27,789 bases of DNA from Candidatus Aminicenantes bacterium UBA2190 (GCA_002335385.1 DCVK01000012.1:1-27789), one strand, 5' to 3'; positions 6,712 through 14,733 are shown, numbered from the stretch's first letter. The notes: generated by a model from the letters alone, not told the origin. Numbers and translations: made by a program.

Positions 6712-9021
6712 CTACCCGCCCTCGCCGGCCCGGCCCGTTTTCCCGGGGACGGCGAGCAGCAGCAGGCCGGCCGCCAGCACCAGGAAGGAAATGAGCAGCA
6801 GGCTGCTGGCCGTGCCCAGCAGGGGCAGGAAAAAAGCCGCCATGAGCAGCGAGCCGATGGCGCCGCCCAGGTAATCCCCGGCATTCAGGAATCCCGCAAA
6901 CTGGCCGGCCGGGCGGCGGTCGAGGACGCGCAGTCCCAGGGGCAGAATCGCTCCGCCCAGCAGACCCATGAGTCCGAGCCAGGCGGCGAGGAGCACCTGC
7001 CCCGTCCAGCCCGTCTCCAGGCCGAGGCGCAGCAACAGCAGCAGGGCCAGGTTGAGAACGGCGATTAGCGCCTGCAAGGCCGCCAGATGCCGCGAGGCGG
7101 AAGCCGGGGACGGCGATCTTTTTTCCACCCAGCGGCCGGTCCAGGCGGAGCCGGCGCCCAGGCCCAGCATGAACAGGGCGATCAGCATGCCCACGGCCTG
7201 ATAAACGAAGCCCCAGGTGTTCTGAAAGATGAAGATGGCCGTGATCTCGAAAGAAAGCCCCGCGAAACCCCCGCAAAAGGCGGCCAGCAGGGCCGGCAGC
7301 GCCCGGGCGCGTCCCCGGCGCCCGATCAGCGCCAACAGCGCCGCCGGCAGCAGCAGCAGGGCCAGTGCCAGCAGGGCGGTGAAGAAAGTGAAGCGGCTGA
7401 AAAATTCGAAGAGGCCCGAGACGGGGCCGCCCGAGCTCCAGCCGAGGAGGCGGCTGCCCAGGAAATAGGCGATGGGCCGATTGTCGCGGTTGAGCGCCGG
7501 CGGCCTGTTCCTTTCCAGGGCGTCGGTGATGAAGGCGGTCTTGCCCTCGGGATAGAGCGAGGTGAACAGCGGGGCGAGGCGGGCCGGCGCCGGGGCCAGG
7601 GCCCGGTAGCGCCGCGCCAGGGTCGCGGGGTCGATACTGACGCTGGAGCACGAACTGGAGGCGAAGATGGCGTTGCTCGTTCCCGGCAGCACGGCCACGG
7701 CGGGGAGGACGCTCTTCAGGGTATGGTAGATGGCCGCTGTGTAGGGGGTGACGATCTCCGAAGCGTAGTTTTCCGCCGATGCCAGGCGCAGGGCCACGAC
7801 CCCGCCCGGGGCCAGGATCTCCCTGAGATCGCGAAAGAACTCCTTCGTGTAGTAGCGGTTGAGCTGGGCGGTCCAGGCATCCGGCTGGTGGATGAAGATC
7901 AGGTCGTAGTGCCGGCGCTCCCCGGTGGCATGACGCGCCGCCAGCAGGACGAAGCGGCGCCCGTCCATGGTATGGGCGCGCAGACGCACGTCGGCCAGCC
8001 CGGCGCGATCGTCATCGCCCAGATGCTCGCGGATCAGTGCCGAATGGCCTGCGTCGATCTCCACCGCGGTGAGCGTGGCGAGAGGGTAGCGCAGCAGCTC
8101 CCGCGCCAGCCCGGCGAAGACATCACCGATGACCAGGACGTTCCGCGGCCGCGGATGCTGGCTGAGGAGCTGGGCGGCAAGCATCTCGTTGCCGGCCGGA
8201 TCGGGAAAAACGGCCGACAGCTGGCCGTTGGCGAACAGGCTGTACTGGCCGTTGGCGAATCCCAGCTGCAGGTTCTGGTATTTGGTGTCGCGGGCGGCGA
8301 CGAGCTCTCCGGCGGCGATGCCCAGCCAGCGCTGGTGCACCAGCAGGGACTCGCCGCCGGCGGCGGCGCCGCTGAACAGGGCGATCGCGACCAGCAGGGC
8401 GGCCAGCAGGCTGGCGCCACGGGCCGGCCTGCTGCCGTTGTCGCCGGAGACTCCTGCCGCGGCCAGGAGCAGGGGCAGGGCGAGCAGGGCCATGATCGAG
8501 ACCGGGTCGAGCCAGCCCACCAGCCCGAAGGTGTACGCCAGCCCGCCGGCCATGGCTCCCAGCGACTCCCAGGCGTAGGCGCCGGCCATGACGCGGGCCG
8601 CCTTGTCCTCGGCCAGCGGGCGCAGCTTGTCGGCCAGCGGAAAGGCGAAGCCGCTCAGGAAGCTGAGCGGCAGCATGAGCAGCGGTATCAGGTAAAGCGT
8701 CCTGGAAAGCGGCAGCAGCGCCCCCTGGGGCATGGCGCCCAGGCTGTGCAGGCTGCGCGCCGCCGCCAGCAGCAGGGGAGCGGTGATGCACAGGGCCAGG
8801 GCCGTCCAGGAAAAAGCGCTGCGGGTGGAGTCCTTTCTCCGGGTGAACCAGGCCCCGGCCAGCGAACCGGCGCCGACGCCGAGCAGCCATCCGGCCATGG
8901 CGATGCCGAACGAGATCTCGTTGCCGGCCGCCACCACGAAGAACTCGCGCAGCAGGATGGTCTGCATGACCATGGCGAATGCGCCCAGGGCGCCGTAGGC
9001 GAGGCGGATGATCCAGGGCAT
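6712..9021 (-). CDS. Polytopic membrane protein with central spermidine-synthase-like domain
   Basis: This is a 769-aa fusion. Residues 1-215 hold about six hydrophobic helices, about 240-530 a SpeE-fold Rossmann domain, and about 540-757 further helices. Spermidine-synthase hallmarks are VLVIGDVFAG (295-304) in place of the GGGDG loop, the acidic EID strand end (321-323), HYDLIFIHQPDAW (371-383) and NRDNRP (511-516), a C-terminal motif of this group. The usual catalytic Asp of the D-x-x-D-P motif appears to be His (378) here, and the D-E-x-x-Y-H-E segment is not preserved, so classical aminopropyl transfer is doubtful. The open frame continues upstream to 9909, but that part is antisense to the carrier gene. 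The ATG at 9021 sits 6 nt after a perfect TATAAT. Substrate and reaction are unknown to me. Confidence 0.85.
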   Translation of the reverse strand: MPWIIRLAYGALGAFAMVMQTILLREFFVVAAGNEISFGIAMAGWLLGVGAGSLAGAWFTRRKDSTRSAFSWTALALCITAPLLLAAARSLHSLGAMPQGALLPLSRTLYLIPLLMLPLSFLSGFAFPLADKLRPLAEDKAARVMAGAYAWESLGAMAGGLAYTFGLVGWLDPVSIMALLALPLLLAAAGVSGDNGSRPARGASLLAALLVAIALFSGAAAGGESLLVHQRWLGIAAGELVAARDTKYQNLQLGFANGQYSLFANGQLSAVFPDPAGNEMLAAQLLSQHPRPRNVLVIGDVFAGLARELLRYPLATLTAVEIDAGHSALIREHLGDDDRAGLADVRLRAHTMDGRRFVLLAARHATGERRHYDLIFIHQPDAWTAQLNRYYTKEFFRDLREILAPGGVVALRLASAENYASEIVTPYTAAIYHTLKSVLPAVAVLPGTSNAIFASSSCSSVSIDPATLARRYRALAPAPARLAPLFTSLYPEGKTAFITDALERNRPPALNRDNRPIAYFLGSRLLGWSSGGPVSGLFEFFSRFTFFTALLALALLLLPAALLALIGRRGRARALPALLAAFCGGFAGLSFEITAIFIFQNTWGFVYQAVGMLIALFMLGLGAGSAWTGRWVEKRSPSPASASRHLAALQALIAVLNLALLLLLRLGLETGWTGQVLLAAWLGLMGLLGGAILPLGLRVLDRRPAGQFAGFLNAGDYLGGAIGSLLMAAFFLPLLGTASSLLLISFLVLAAGLLLLAVPGKTGRAGEGG

Positions 9022-9027
9022 GGGGAG

Positions 9028-9056
9028 ATTATAAAGTGACAAGTGACAAGTGACAA
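9028..9056 (-). promoter_or_regulatory. Leaderless sigma70-type promoter of the SpeE-like gene
   Basis: The minus strand reads TTGTCA (9056-9051), 17 bp, TATAAT (9033-9028), 6 nt, ATG (9021). The 6 nt before the ATG are CTCCCC, so no Shine-Dalgarno is possible there. The -35 hexamer belongs to a tandem TTGTCAC heptamer array. Confidence 0.78.
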
Positions 9057-9058
9057 GT
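9035..9058. repeat. AAGTGAC heptamer array containing the -35 box
   Basis: Three perfect units AAGTGAC on the plus strand (TTGTCAC... register on the minus strand) are followed by a degenerate fourth. Each unit supplies a -35-like TTGTCA on the minus strand, one of them at the optimal 17 bp from the TATAAT. Confidence 0.8.
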
Positions 9059-9073
9059 AAAAAACGCAATGCA

Positions 9074-9248
9074 GTTCGACGTTCGATGTTCGAAGTTCGA
9101 CGTTGAAGAAAAGCACTGAAGCTCGAAATGACTGCCAATTCCGAGGAGTCCTTTGAATAATGTTTTTTTCTTGTTAACGTCGAACTTTTCCAGATCGCAG
9201 AAATCTCTTCTCCGGAAACATCGAACGTCGAACGTCGAACTTCGAACT
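9074..9248. repeat. TTCGANG heptamer element E2
   Basis: The left array at 9074-9108 is GTTCGAC, GTTCGAT, GTTCGAA, GTTCGAC, GTTGAAG. The core begins AAAAGCA and contains GCTCGAAAT, as in E3. The right inverse array is split: 9175-9186 (AACGTCGAACTT) and 9217-9248 (AACATCG, AACGTCG, AACGTCG, AACTTCG), with about 30 nt between. It fills the gap between the SpeE-like gene and the 3' end of the carrier gene. No coding region is seen. Confidence 0.85.
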
Positions 9249-9260
9249 CCCGTGTTTTTC

Positions 9261-10682
9261 TTAGAAAGGCCCCCAGTTCATCAAGACTGGCGGGATGAGC
9301 AGCAGCAGGCTCAGGGCCATCAGGACCAGCAGCAGCGGCAGGAACCAGCGGGCCCATTTTTCGTAGGGGATGCGGGCCACGGCCAGCACGCCCATGGTCA
9401 CGGCCGAGGTGGGCAGGATGGGATTGACGAATTCGCAGAGCTGGAAGGCGAAGACCGAGGTCTGGCGCGTGATGCCCACCAGGTCGCTCAGGGGCGCCAT
9501 GATGGGCATGGTCAGGGCGGCCTGCGCCGTTCCCGAGTGGACGAAGAAGTTGATCACGCTCTGGGTCAGGAACATCATCTGGGCGCTGATGATGCGCGGG
9601 AAAAGCGAAATGAAGCCGGCGGCGTGGAACAGCAGGGTGTCCAGGATCCTGGCGTCCTGGGCCACGATCAGCACGGCCCGGCCGCAGGCGATGACGAAGG
9701 CCACGCCAACGAAATCGCGGGCACCGGCGATGAAGTTGCGCGCGATGCGGCTCGGCCCCTGGCCGCCGAGGAAGCCGGCCGCCAGGCCCAGGGCCAGGAA
9801 CAGGGCGGCGATCTCCTCGATGTACCAGTGCTGGACCAGTATGCCCAGCACCAGCACCGCGATCCCCAGAGCGAAGGCGGCCAGGACCGCCCGGTGGCGC
9901 CAGTTCCACGCCGCGAGGTCGGGAGCGGCGGCGGCCGAGGCGGCGCGCTCCCTGTCCAGGGCGTGCACCGGGCTGCGGGACGGGTCGCGCCGGATCTTCG
10001 CGGCGTAGGCCATGACGAAGGCGATGGTCAGCGCGGTGCCGAGCATCCAGGCCAGCAGGCGGTATTTCAGCCCGGAATAGAGGGGCAGGTTGGCCAGGCC
10101 CTGGGCCACGCCGACGGTGAAGGGGTTAAAGAAGGCGGCGGCGAAGCCGGCGGCGGCGCCGAGGAAGGGGATGGCCACGCCGACGATCGAGTCGTAGCCC
10201 AGCGATATCGCCAGCGGAATGAAGATAAGGACGAAGGGGATGGTCTCCTCGCACATGCCGAAGATCGAACCGCCCAGGGAGAAGACCAGCATCAGCGCCG
10301 GGATGATGAAGCGCTGCAGGCGCGGGCGGCGCGAGAAAGCGGCCGTCATTTTCCTGATGGCCAGGTCGATGGCCCCGGTTTCGTTGATCACGTTGAAGGC
10401 GCCGCCGATAATGAACAGGAAGACGATGATCAGCATGCCGTCCTGGAAACCGCGGATCGGCGCCAGCAGCAGCGCTTCCAGGCCGGCCGGCTGCGGCTCG
10501 ACGTGGTGGAACGTGCCCGGGATTGTGACCAGGCGGCTGCTGCCGCCCACCTGGGCCTCGGCGCGCTCGAACTCTCCCGCCGGGACGATCCAGGTGAGCA
10601 CGACCATCAGGATGACCAGGGCGTAGATCAGGACGATGGGGTGCGGCATGGCGAAGCGCGACTTCTTTGTCGGTTCAGGCAT
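9261..10682 (-). CDS. YfcC-family membrane carrier (DcuC/AbgT-like superfamily)
   Basis: This is a 473-aa inner-membrane protein with roughly 11-12 hydrophobic segments. It begins with a short charged cytosolic tail and the characteristic first helix ending in WIVPAGEF. Other family-like stretches are the NETGAI loop, FGMCEETIPF, and FFVHSGTAQAALTMPIMAPL near the C-terminus, the last two matching the inverted-repeat hairpin regions of the YfcC/ArcD-like group of ion-transporter superfamily carriers. Members are annotated as putative basic-amino-acid antiporters or C4-dicarboxylate carriers, and the substrate cannot be decided here. I chose the ATG at 10682 because a TTGATA-17-TATAAT promoter ends 6 nt upstream. 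An internal ATG at 10649 is the alternative. The gene stands alone between two repeat elements. Confidence 0.88.
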   Translation of the reverse strand: MPEPTKKSRFAMPHPIVLIYALVILMVVLTWIVPAGEFERAEAQVGGSSRLVTIPGTFHHVEPQPAGLEALLLAPIRGFQDGMLIIVFLFIIGGAFNVINETGAIDLAIRKMTAAFSRRPRLQRFIIPALMLVFSLGGSIFGMCEETIPFVLIFIPLAISLGYDSIVGVAIPFLGAAAGFAAAFFNPFTVGVAQGLANLPLYSGLKYRLLAWMLGTALTIAFVMAYAAKIRRDPSRSPVHALDRERAASAAAAPDLAAWNWRHRAVLAAFALGIAVLVLGILVQHWYIEEIAALFLALGLAAGFLGGQGPSRIARNFIAGARDFVGVAFVIACGRAVLIVAQDARILDTLLFHAAGFISLFPRIISAQMMFLTQSVINFFVHSGTAQAALTMPIMAPLSDLVGITRQTSVFAFQLCEFVNPILPTSAVTMGVLAVARIPYEKWARWFLPLLLVLMALSLLLLIPPVLMNWGPF

Positions 10683-10688
10683 TTCGGG

Positions 10689-10717
10689 ATTATAAGGAAT
10701 CGGGAAATGAATATCAA
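10689..10717 (-). promoter_or_regulatory. Leaderless sigma70-type promoter of the YfcC-like gene
   Basis: The minus strand reads TTGATA (10717-10712), 17 bp, TATAAT (10694-10689), CCCGAA (6 nt), ATG (10682). The -10 is perfect and the -35 matches 5 of 6. There is no purine-rich ribosome-binding site between -10 and start. Confidence 0.8.
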
Positions 10718-10720
10718 TGG

Positions 10721-10820
10721 ACAGAGGTCAGAGGTGAGAGGTCAGAGGTCAGAGGTGAGAGGTGCGAGGTCAGAGGTGAGAGGACAGAAGTCAGATGACA
10801 GAAGTCAGAGGTCAGACAGA
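10721..10820. repeat. AGAGGTC/AGAGGTG heptamer array
   Basis: About 14 consecutive 7-bp units occur: AGAGGTC, AGAGGTG, AGAGGTC, AGAGGTC, AGAGGTG, AGAGGTG, CGAGGTC, AGAGGTG, AGAGGAC, AGAAGTC, AGATGAC, AGAAGTC, AGAGGTC. The last units overlap the IR1 right arm. It is the inverse of the array at 241-320. Confidence 0.9.
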
Positions 10821-11061
10821 CAAGCAATAGTAAGAATTAAATTCCAAATCCCAAGCACCAAATCCCAAACAAATTCCAAATTCCAATTACCCAATGACCA
10901 AAACCAAGAGCAAGCGCTTGTTGACGGGTTGAAGCGTGGAAGGGTTGACGGGCTAACAGCCCAGTATCGGAATATGCCCGAACCCTTCAACTCTTGAACT
11001 CTTTAACTCTTCAACTTCTTCGTTTGGGTCATTTGAATTTGGAATTTGGATATTGTTTGTT
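10796..11061. repeat. 266-bp inverted repeat IR1, right arm
   Basis: This is the reverse complement of 1-266 with 4 mismatches. The arm itself contains inverse heptamer arrays, AAATTCC-type at 10839-10893 and GGAATTT-type at 11033-11090 (running past the arm). These flank a core with GACGGGTT-type and AACTCTT-type units and a small GGGCT-AAC-AGCCC hairpin around 10950-10962. The 447-bp gap 10683-11129 holds only this and neighbouring arrays, with no gene. Confidence 0.95.
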
Positions 11062-11098
11062 ATTTGGAATTTGGGATTTGGAATTTAAGCTCTTCCAT

Positions 11099-11127
11099 GT
11101 CACGCGTCACGCGTTACGCGTCACGGA
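11099..11127. repeat. CACGCGT heptamer array
   Basis: Units TCACGCG, TCACGCG, TTACGCG and TCACGGA lie directly beside the 3' end of the GH57 gene. A single matching fragment (CGTCACGCAT) occurs at 319-328, at the 3' end of the methyltransferase gene beyond the other IR1 arm. Confidence 0.75.
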
Positions 11128-11129
11128 TA

Positions 11130-13280
11130 TCAGACTTGCCAGTATGCCGCATAATCCCTGGCTCCGGGAACTTTCAGGGTCAGCGGCCCGCCGGCGGGTA
11201 TTGTCTGGAAAGGCTGGCCGTTGAAAGACCAGAACGTCTGCAGTTGGAATTCGCTCCCTTCCCCTGCTTCCAGCGCCGCCAGCGGCAGCCGCCACTCGAT
11301 GATGCGGCCGACGGCGGCGGCGGCGCCGGGCGGCAGGCCACATATCTCCGGCGCCTCGCCGTCGAAGCCGATCTCGCCCTGCAGGCTCCGGCCGCCGCCC
11401 TGCAGCTGCAGCCGCAGCGAGAAGCCGGTCTCGAAATAGGTGCGGGCGTGCTTCTTGGTGTCGATCCGGAGAAAAACATGGTCGCGGTCGAACCCGAAAA
11501 AGAGGGTCTTGACCAGCGGATTGGCGATGTTCATCGCGCCGCCGAAGGCGAGGATGTCGACGCGGCCGGCGTCGAGCCACTCGAAGTAGTCGCTGACCTC
11601 GCCGTCGATGCGGACCGCCATGGCGTCGCGCGGCGCCACGACCTGCAGGCCGCCGGCGGGAGTGGCGGCGGGGATGGGCGTGAGCAGTGCGGCGGGCAGC
11701 GGCAGGCCGAGCAGCGTGTAGACCTTCTGCAGGTTCAGGCGGAAAAGGTTGTCGAAGATGTCGATGTCCGGGGTATAGTTCTCCTTGCCGTACCACCAGA
11801 ACCAGTCGCTGCCCTGGGCGACGCGCAGCAGCTCCTCGATCTCCCGCGCCGTCGCCTCGGCCAGGGAGTCGCGGGCGGCGAGGAAGGCATCCCGGGCCCC
11901 CTTCAGCAGCTCCCACGCCTTCTGGTCGTCGCGGTCGCCGATCCAGATGTCGAAGTTGCCGTTGATCCAGGAGCCGCATTTCAGCCTCGGCAGCTCGCGC
12001 CCGGCGCCGGCGGCGGCCTGGGAAAAGGTCACGGTCTCGATGCCGTTGTCGGCGCAGAGCAGGCGGTAGAATTCGCGCAGGAAATCGCGACCCGAGCGCG
12101 GGTAGAACTCCCAGGCGTTCTCGCCGTCCAGGATGATCGGAATGATCATGCCGGCGGGGCCGGCGGCGGCGCTGGCCTGGATGCGCTGGAACAGGTCGGC
12201 GGCCGCCTCGCGGGCCGGAAACTTCTGGTAATAGAAGCCGATCAGGTCGGAGAGCAGGTGGTCGCGGAAAAAGATCTTCAGCGGCAGCCCGGACAGGATG
12301 TAGGGCGAATACAGGACGCCGGGGTCGCTGATCGCCAGGTGGCCGTCGCGCTCCAGCGGCCGGGGCAGCGAGCGGCTCAGGACCTCCTCGTCGGAAGCGG
12401 TCCAGGCGATGCCCGACCTGGACAGCAGCCGCAGCGTCGGCTCGGAAAGCCCGCCCTCCGGCGGCCAGACGCCGCGCGGCCGGGCGCCGAACGTCCGCTC
12501 CATCAGGTCGAGCCCCGACTGCAGCTGCGCCCAGGCATCCTCCTCCCAGCAGAAATCGAGGTCATAGGGCGCCAGGCGCTCGTTGGCCTTGCGGCCGGCC
12601 TGCGGGTCGAGCAGCAGCGGCAGGATGGGATGGTAGAAAGGGCTGGTGCACAGCTCGGCCTGGCCGTTGTCCTGGAATTTCCTGTATTCCGGCACCACGC
12701 GGCGCAGGATCTCTCCCTCCACGGCGCTCACCGTCTCCTTGTCCTCCTCGCTGAACCCCTGCCCCCGGCGCAGCAGGGCGCTGACCCGCGCATCGTTCTG
12801 CTGGTAGGACTCGTCGAAGTAGGTCAGCTGGAACCAGACCTGCAGGTCGCGCAGCTCGGAGGTGCTGAACACCTGCCGCCAGTCAGGGTCGCCCTGCCGG
12901 CCCAGGCGCGCCATTTTCTTGCGGTAAAGGAAGTCGTAGCGCCGGTAGGGCTTGATGTGGGTCTCGTGGTGGATGGAGAAGAAATGGCGCACCAGGTATT
13001 GCACCTCCTCGGACGCCAGGTCGGCGGCGGGCTTGCGGAAGACCTCGCCGCAGGTGTCGACGGCGCCCGCGAGATACTGCTCCAGCCCGTCCAGGAGAGA
13101 GGGAACCAGGTTGAAGGTCAGGCGCAGCCCGGGAAATTCCTCCAGGAGGTGGACCATGCCGAAATAGTCCTTCAGGGCGTGCAGGCGCAGCCAGGGGAGA
13201 TCGAAACGGCCGCTGTAGGGGTTCCTGTAGCAGGGCTGGTGCATGTGCCACAGGATGGCCAGACGGGTCTTAGGAGGCAT
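11130..13280 (-). CDS. Glycoside hydrolase family 57 protein (alpha-glucan-active)
   Basis: This is a predicted 716-aa retaining alpha-glucan hydrolase or transferase. GH57 motifs are present: HMHQP (12-16), GVWPPEGGLSE with the probable nucleophile Glu275, and ILDGENAWE with the probable acid/base Asp385. A beta-rich C-terminal region (about 540-716) resembles the domain that follows the GH57 barrel. No signal peptide is seen, so it probably acts on cytoplasmic glycogen or maltodextrin. The exact activity (amylase, 4-alpha-glucanotransferase, branching) cannot be fixed. I start at the ATG at 13280, which overlaps the mce stop by 11 nt, because the conserved N-terminus begins there. An in-frame ATG at 13310 would add ten unconserved residues. 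An AGAAGGGAG tract touches the ATG. It is the third gene of the meaB-mce operon. Confidence 0.92.
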   Translation of the reverse strand: MPPKTRLAILWHMHQPCYRNPYSGRFDLPWLRLHALKDYFGMVHLLEEFPGLRLTFNLVPSLLDGLEQYLAGAVDTCGEVFRKPAADLASEEVQYLVRHFFSIHHETHIKPYRRYDFLYRKKMARLGRQGDPDWRQVFSTSELRDLQVWFQLTYFDESYQQNDARVSALLRRGQGFSEEDKETVSAVEGEILRRVVPEYRKFQDNGQAELCTSPFYHPILPLLLDPQAGRKANERLAPYDLDFCWEEDAWAQLQSGLDLMERTFGARPRGVWPPEGGLSEPTLRLLSRSGIAWTASDEEVLSRSLPRPLERDGHLAISDPGVLYSPYILSGLPLKIFFRDHLLSDLIGFYYQKFPAREAAADLFQRIQASAAAGPAGMIIPIILDGENAWEFYPRSGRDFLREFYRLLCADNGIETVTFSQAAAGAGRELPRLKCGSWINGNFDIWIGDRDDQKAWELLKGARDAFLAARDSLAEATAREIEELLRVAQGSDWFWWYGKENYTPDIDIFDNLFRLNLQKVYTLLGLPLPAALLTPIPAATPAGGLQVVAPRDAMAVRIDGEVSDYFEWLDAGRVDILAFGGAMNIANPLVKTLFFGFDRDHVFLRIDTKKHARTYFETGFSLRLQLQGGGRSLQGEIGFDGEAPEICGLPPGAAAAVGRIIEWRLPLAALEAGEGSEFQLQTFWSFNGQPFQTIPAGGPLTLKVPGARDYAAYWQV

Positions 13281-13680
13281 CTCCCTTCTGCTGCAGCTCG
13301 TAAAGCACACCGGAGAAGCTCTTCGGATGGGCGAAGGCGATGCGGGCGTTGTGGGCGCCGACGCGCGGCTCGCGGTCGATCATGCGCACTTCCTTTTCCT
13401 GCAGCTGGCGGATGGTGGCCTGGATGTCGTCCACTTCCAGGGAGAGGTGATGCAGGCCGCCCCCTTTCTTCTCGATAAAGGCGCTGATCGGCGAATCGGG
13501 CGAGAGGGGTTCGAGCAACTCGATGCGGACGTCCCCCACCTGGAAGAAAGCCACGGTCACCTTCTGTTCGGGCACGACCTCGGTGCCGAGGAACTCCAGT
13601 CCCAGCACGTCGCGGTAGCGGGCGATCTCCTCCTGCAGATTCTGGACGGCGATGGCGATATGGTCAATCTTTTTTATCAT
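13270..13680 (-). CDS. mce: Methylmalonyl-CoA epimerase (VOC family)
   Basis: This 136-aa protein, of typical length, interconverts the (2S) and (2R) forms of methylmalonyl-CoA and so links propionyl-CoA carboxylase with methylmalonyl-CoA mutase. Two VOC beta-alpha-beta-beta-beta units are visible. Likely metal ligands are His7 (DHIAIAV), Glu54 (IELLEP), His78 (GLHHLSLEV) and Glu128 (VLYELQ). The second position is Gln in the Propionibacterium enzyme, so Glu54 is my alignment guess. A strong AGGAGG lies about 6 nt before the ATG. The gene overlaps meaB by 17 nt and the GH57 gene by 11 nt, so expression is surely linked. No carboxylase or mutase genes are in the window. Confidence 0.94.
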   Translation of the reverse strand: MIKKIDHIAIAVQNLQEEIARYRDVLGLEFLGTEVVPEQKVTVAFFQVGDVRIELLEPLSPDSPISAFIEKKGGGLHHLSLEVDDIQATIRQLQEKEVRMIDREPRVGAHNARIAFAHPKSFSGVLYELQQKGDAS

Positions 13681-14599
13681 GCGGGCCTCCTGTTTTCAGC
13701 AGTTCGAGGATCCTGTCGGCCGCCCGGTAGGGATTGGCGGCCCCCGACCCGCGGATCAGGTCGCTGATGGCGGGATCGGAACGCATCGTCTCCTGGATGC
13801 GCTCGACGACGATCTTTTCGATGTAGTTCTCCCTCATGCGGACGCTCTTCTCGCTGATGCGGCCGCGCTCCTGTCCCTGGAAACGGCGGATCCCCGCCAG
13901 CAGCTCGGGGATGCCCAGATCTTCCTTGACCGAAGTGGGAAAGATCAACGGCTCGCGTCCCGACAGGGCGAAATAGTTGCGGATCTCGGCGACCTTGCCG
14001 GCGCTCCCCCCTAGGTCGGACTTGTTGATGACGAAGATGTCGGCGATCTCGATGATGCCGGCCTTGAAGATCTGGATCTCGTCGCCGCTCTCGGGATTGA
14101 GCACCATCAGCACCACATCGGCAACATTGACGATGTCCACCTCGGACTGGCCGACCCCGACCGTTTCGATGATAATGACGTCCCGGCCCGCCGCCTGCAG
14201 CAGGTCGATGATCTCGTGGGTGGAGAGGCTCAGCCCCCCGAGGTGGCCGCGGTTGGCGATGCTGCGGATGAAGACATTGGCATCGTTGCTGTGCTGGATC
14301 ATGCGCAGGCGGTCACCGAGGAGCGCCCCTCCGGAGAGGGGGGAGGAAGGATCGACGGCCAGGACGGCCAGCGACAGCCCCTGCATCTTGAGGGTGGCGA
14401 GCAATTTTTCGATCAGGGAACTCTTGCCGCTGCCCGGAGCTCCGGTAATGCCGATCTTCAGGGCGGTTTTGCCGAGCGGATAGATAGCTTCCAGCAGTTT
14501 CTTGTAATCCTTCTTGCGGTTCTCCACAATGGAGATGGCCTTGGCCAGGGCGACCGGGTCGTTTTGGCGTAGCCGGGAGAGTAATTCCGGGATTTTCAT
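13664..14599 (-). CDS. meaB: Methylmalonyl-CoA mutase-associated GTPase MeaB (ArgK)
   Basis: This is a 311-aa G3E-type P-loop GTPase that protects and loads B12-dependent methylmalonyl-CoA mutase. Motifs are Walker A GAPGSGKSS (53-61), the DPSSP segment (83-87), GDRLRM (95-100), ETVGVGQSE (145-153, the Walker B/switch region) and NKSD for guanine recognition (192-195). A C-terminal dimerisation region follows. It is first in the operon meaB-mce-GH57, and the pairing with mce strongly supports the name over the older ArgK label. The start ATG lies 8 nt after a TATAGT -10 box with no Shine-Dalgarno. It is divergent from hsp20. Confidence 0.95.
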   Translation of the reverse strand: MKIPELLSRLRQNDPVALAKAISIVENRKKDYKKLLEAIYPLGKTALKIGITGAPGSGKSSLIEKLLATLKMQGLSLAVLAVDPSSPLSGGALLGDRLRMIQHSNDANVFIRSIANRGHLGGLSLSTHEIIDLLQAAGRDVIIIETVGVGQSEVDIVNVADVVLMVLNPESGDEIQIFKAGIIEIADIFVINKSDLGGSAGKVAEIRNYFALSGREPLIFPTSVKEDLGIPELLAGIRRFQGQERGRISEKSVRMRENYIEKIVVERIQETMRSDPAISDLIRGSGAANPYRAADRILELLKTGGPHDKKD

Positions 14600-14607
14600 C
14601 GACTTTT

Positions 14608-14636
14608 ACTATAGCCCAACCACTGGTGAAAATCAA
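14608..14636 (-). promoter_or_regulatory. Promoter of the meaB-mce-GH57 operon, nearly leaderless
   Basis: The minus strand reads TTGATT (14636-14631), 17 bp, TATAGT (14613-14608), 8 nt, ATG (14599). The predicted start of transcription is at, or 1-2 nt before, the start codon. Confidence 0.65.
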
Positions 14637-14655
14637 GAGATAAAAAAGTTATAAG

Positions 14656-14733
14656 TTGACACATTAAGACTAAGATATATTTAATGTAATTAAAATAAGA
14701 TTTGTTGACAAATGGGAAAATTTATTCTATATA
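14656..14733 (+). promoter_or_regulatory. Tandem sigma70-type promoters of hsp20
   Basis: The proximal promoter is TTGACA (14705-14710), 17 bp, TATATA (14728-14733), giving a leader of about 25 nt with AAAGGAGG (14751-14758) before the ATG. A second TTGACA (14656-14661) has TTTAAT 18 bp downstream (14680-14685). The region is strikingly AT-rich compared with its surroundings. I see no clear CIRCE palindrome. Confidence 0.75.

Noticed and set aside
7087..9039. 650-codon plus-strand open frame opposite the SpeE-like gene
   Set aside because: Gln/Gly/Arg-rich shadow with no domain.
9022..9909. N-terminal extension of the SpeE-like protein up to 9909
   Set aside because: It runs antisense through the carrier gene and repeat DNA. 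The real start at 9021 has a promoter and a natural first membrane helix.
10721..11090. Possible CRISPR-like direct repeats
   Set aside because: Units are 7 bp, contiguous and degenerate, without unique spacers or nearby cas genes.
13281..13310. Earlier ATG (13310) for the GH57 gene
   Set aside because: The ten added residues are unlike the family. The ATG at 13280 directly precedes the conserved LAILWHMHQP segment.
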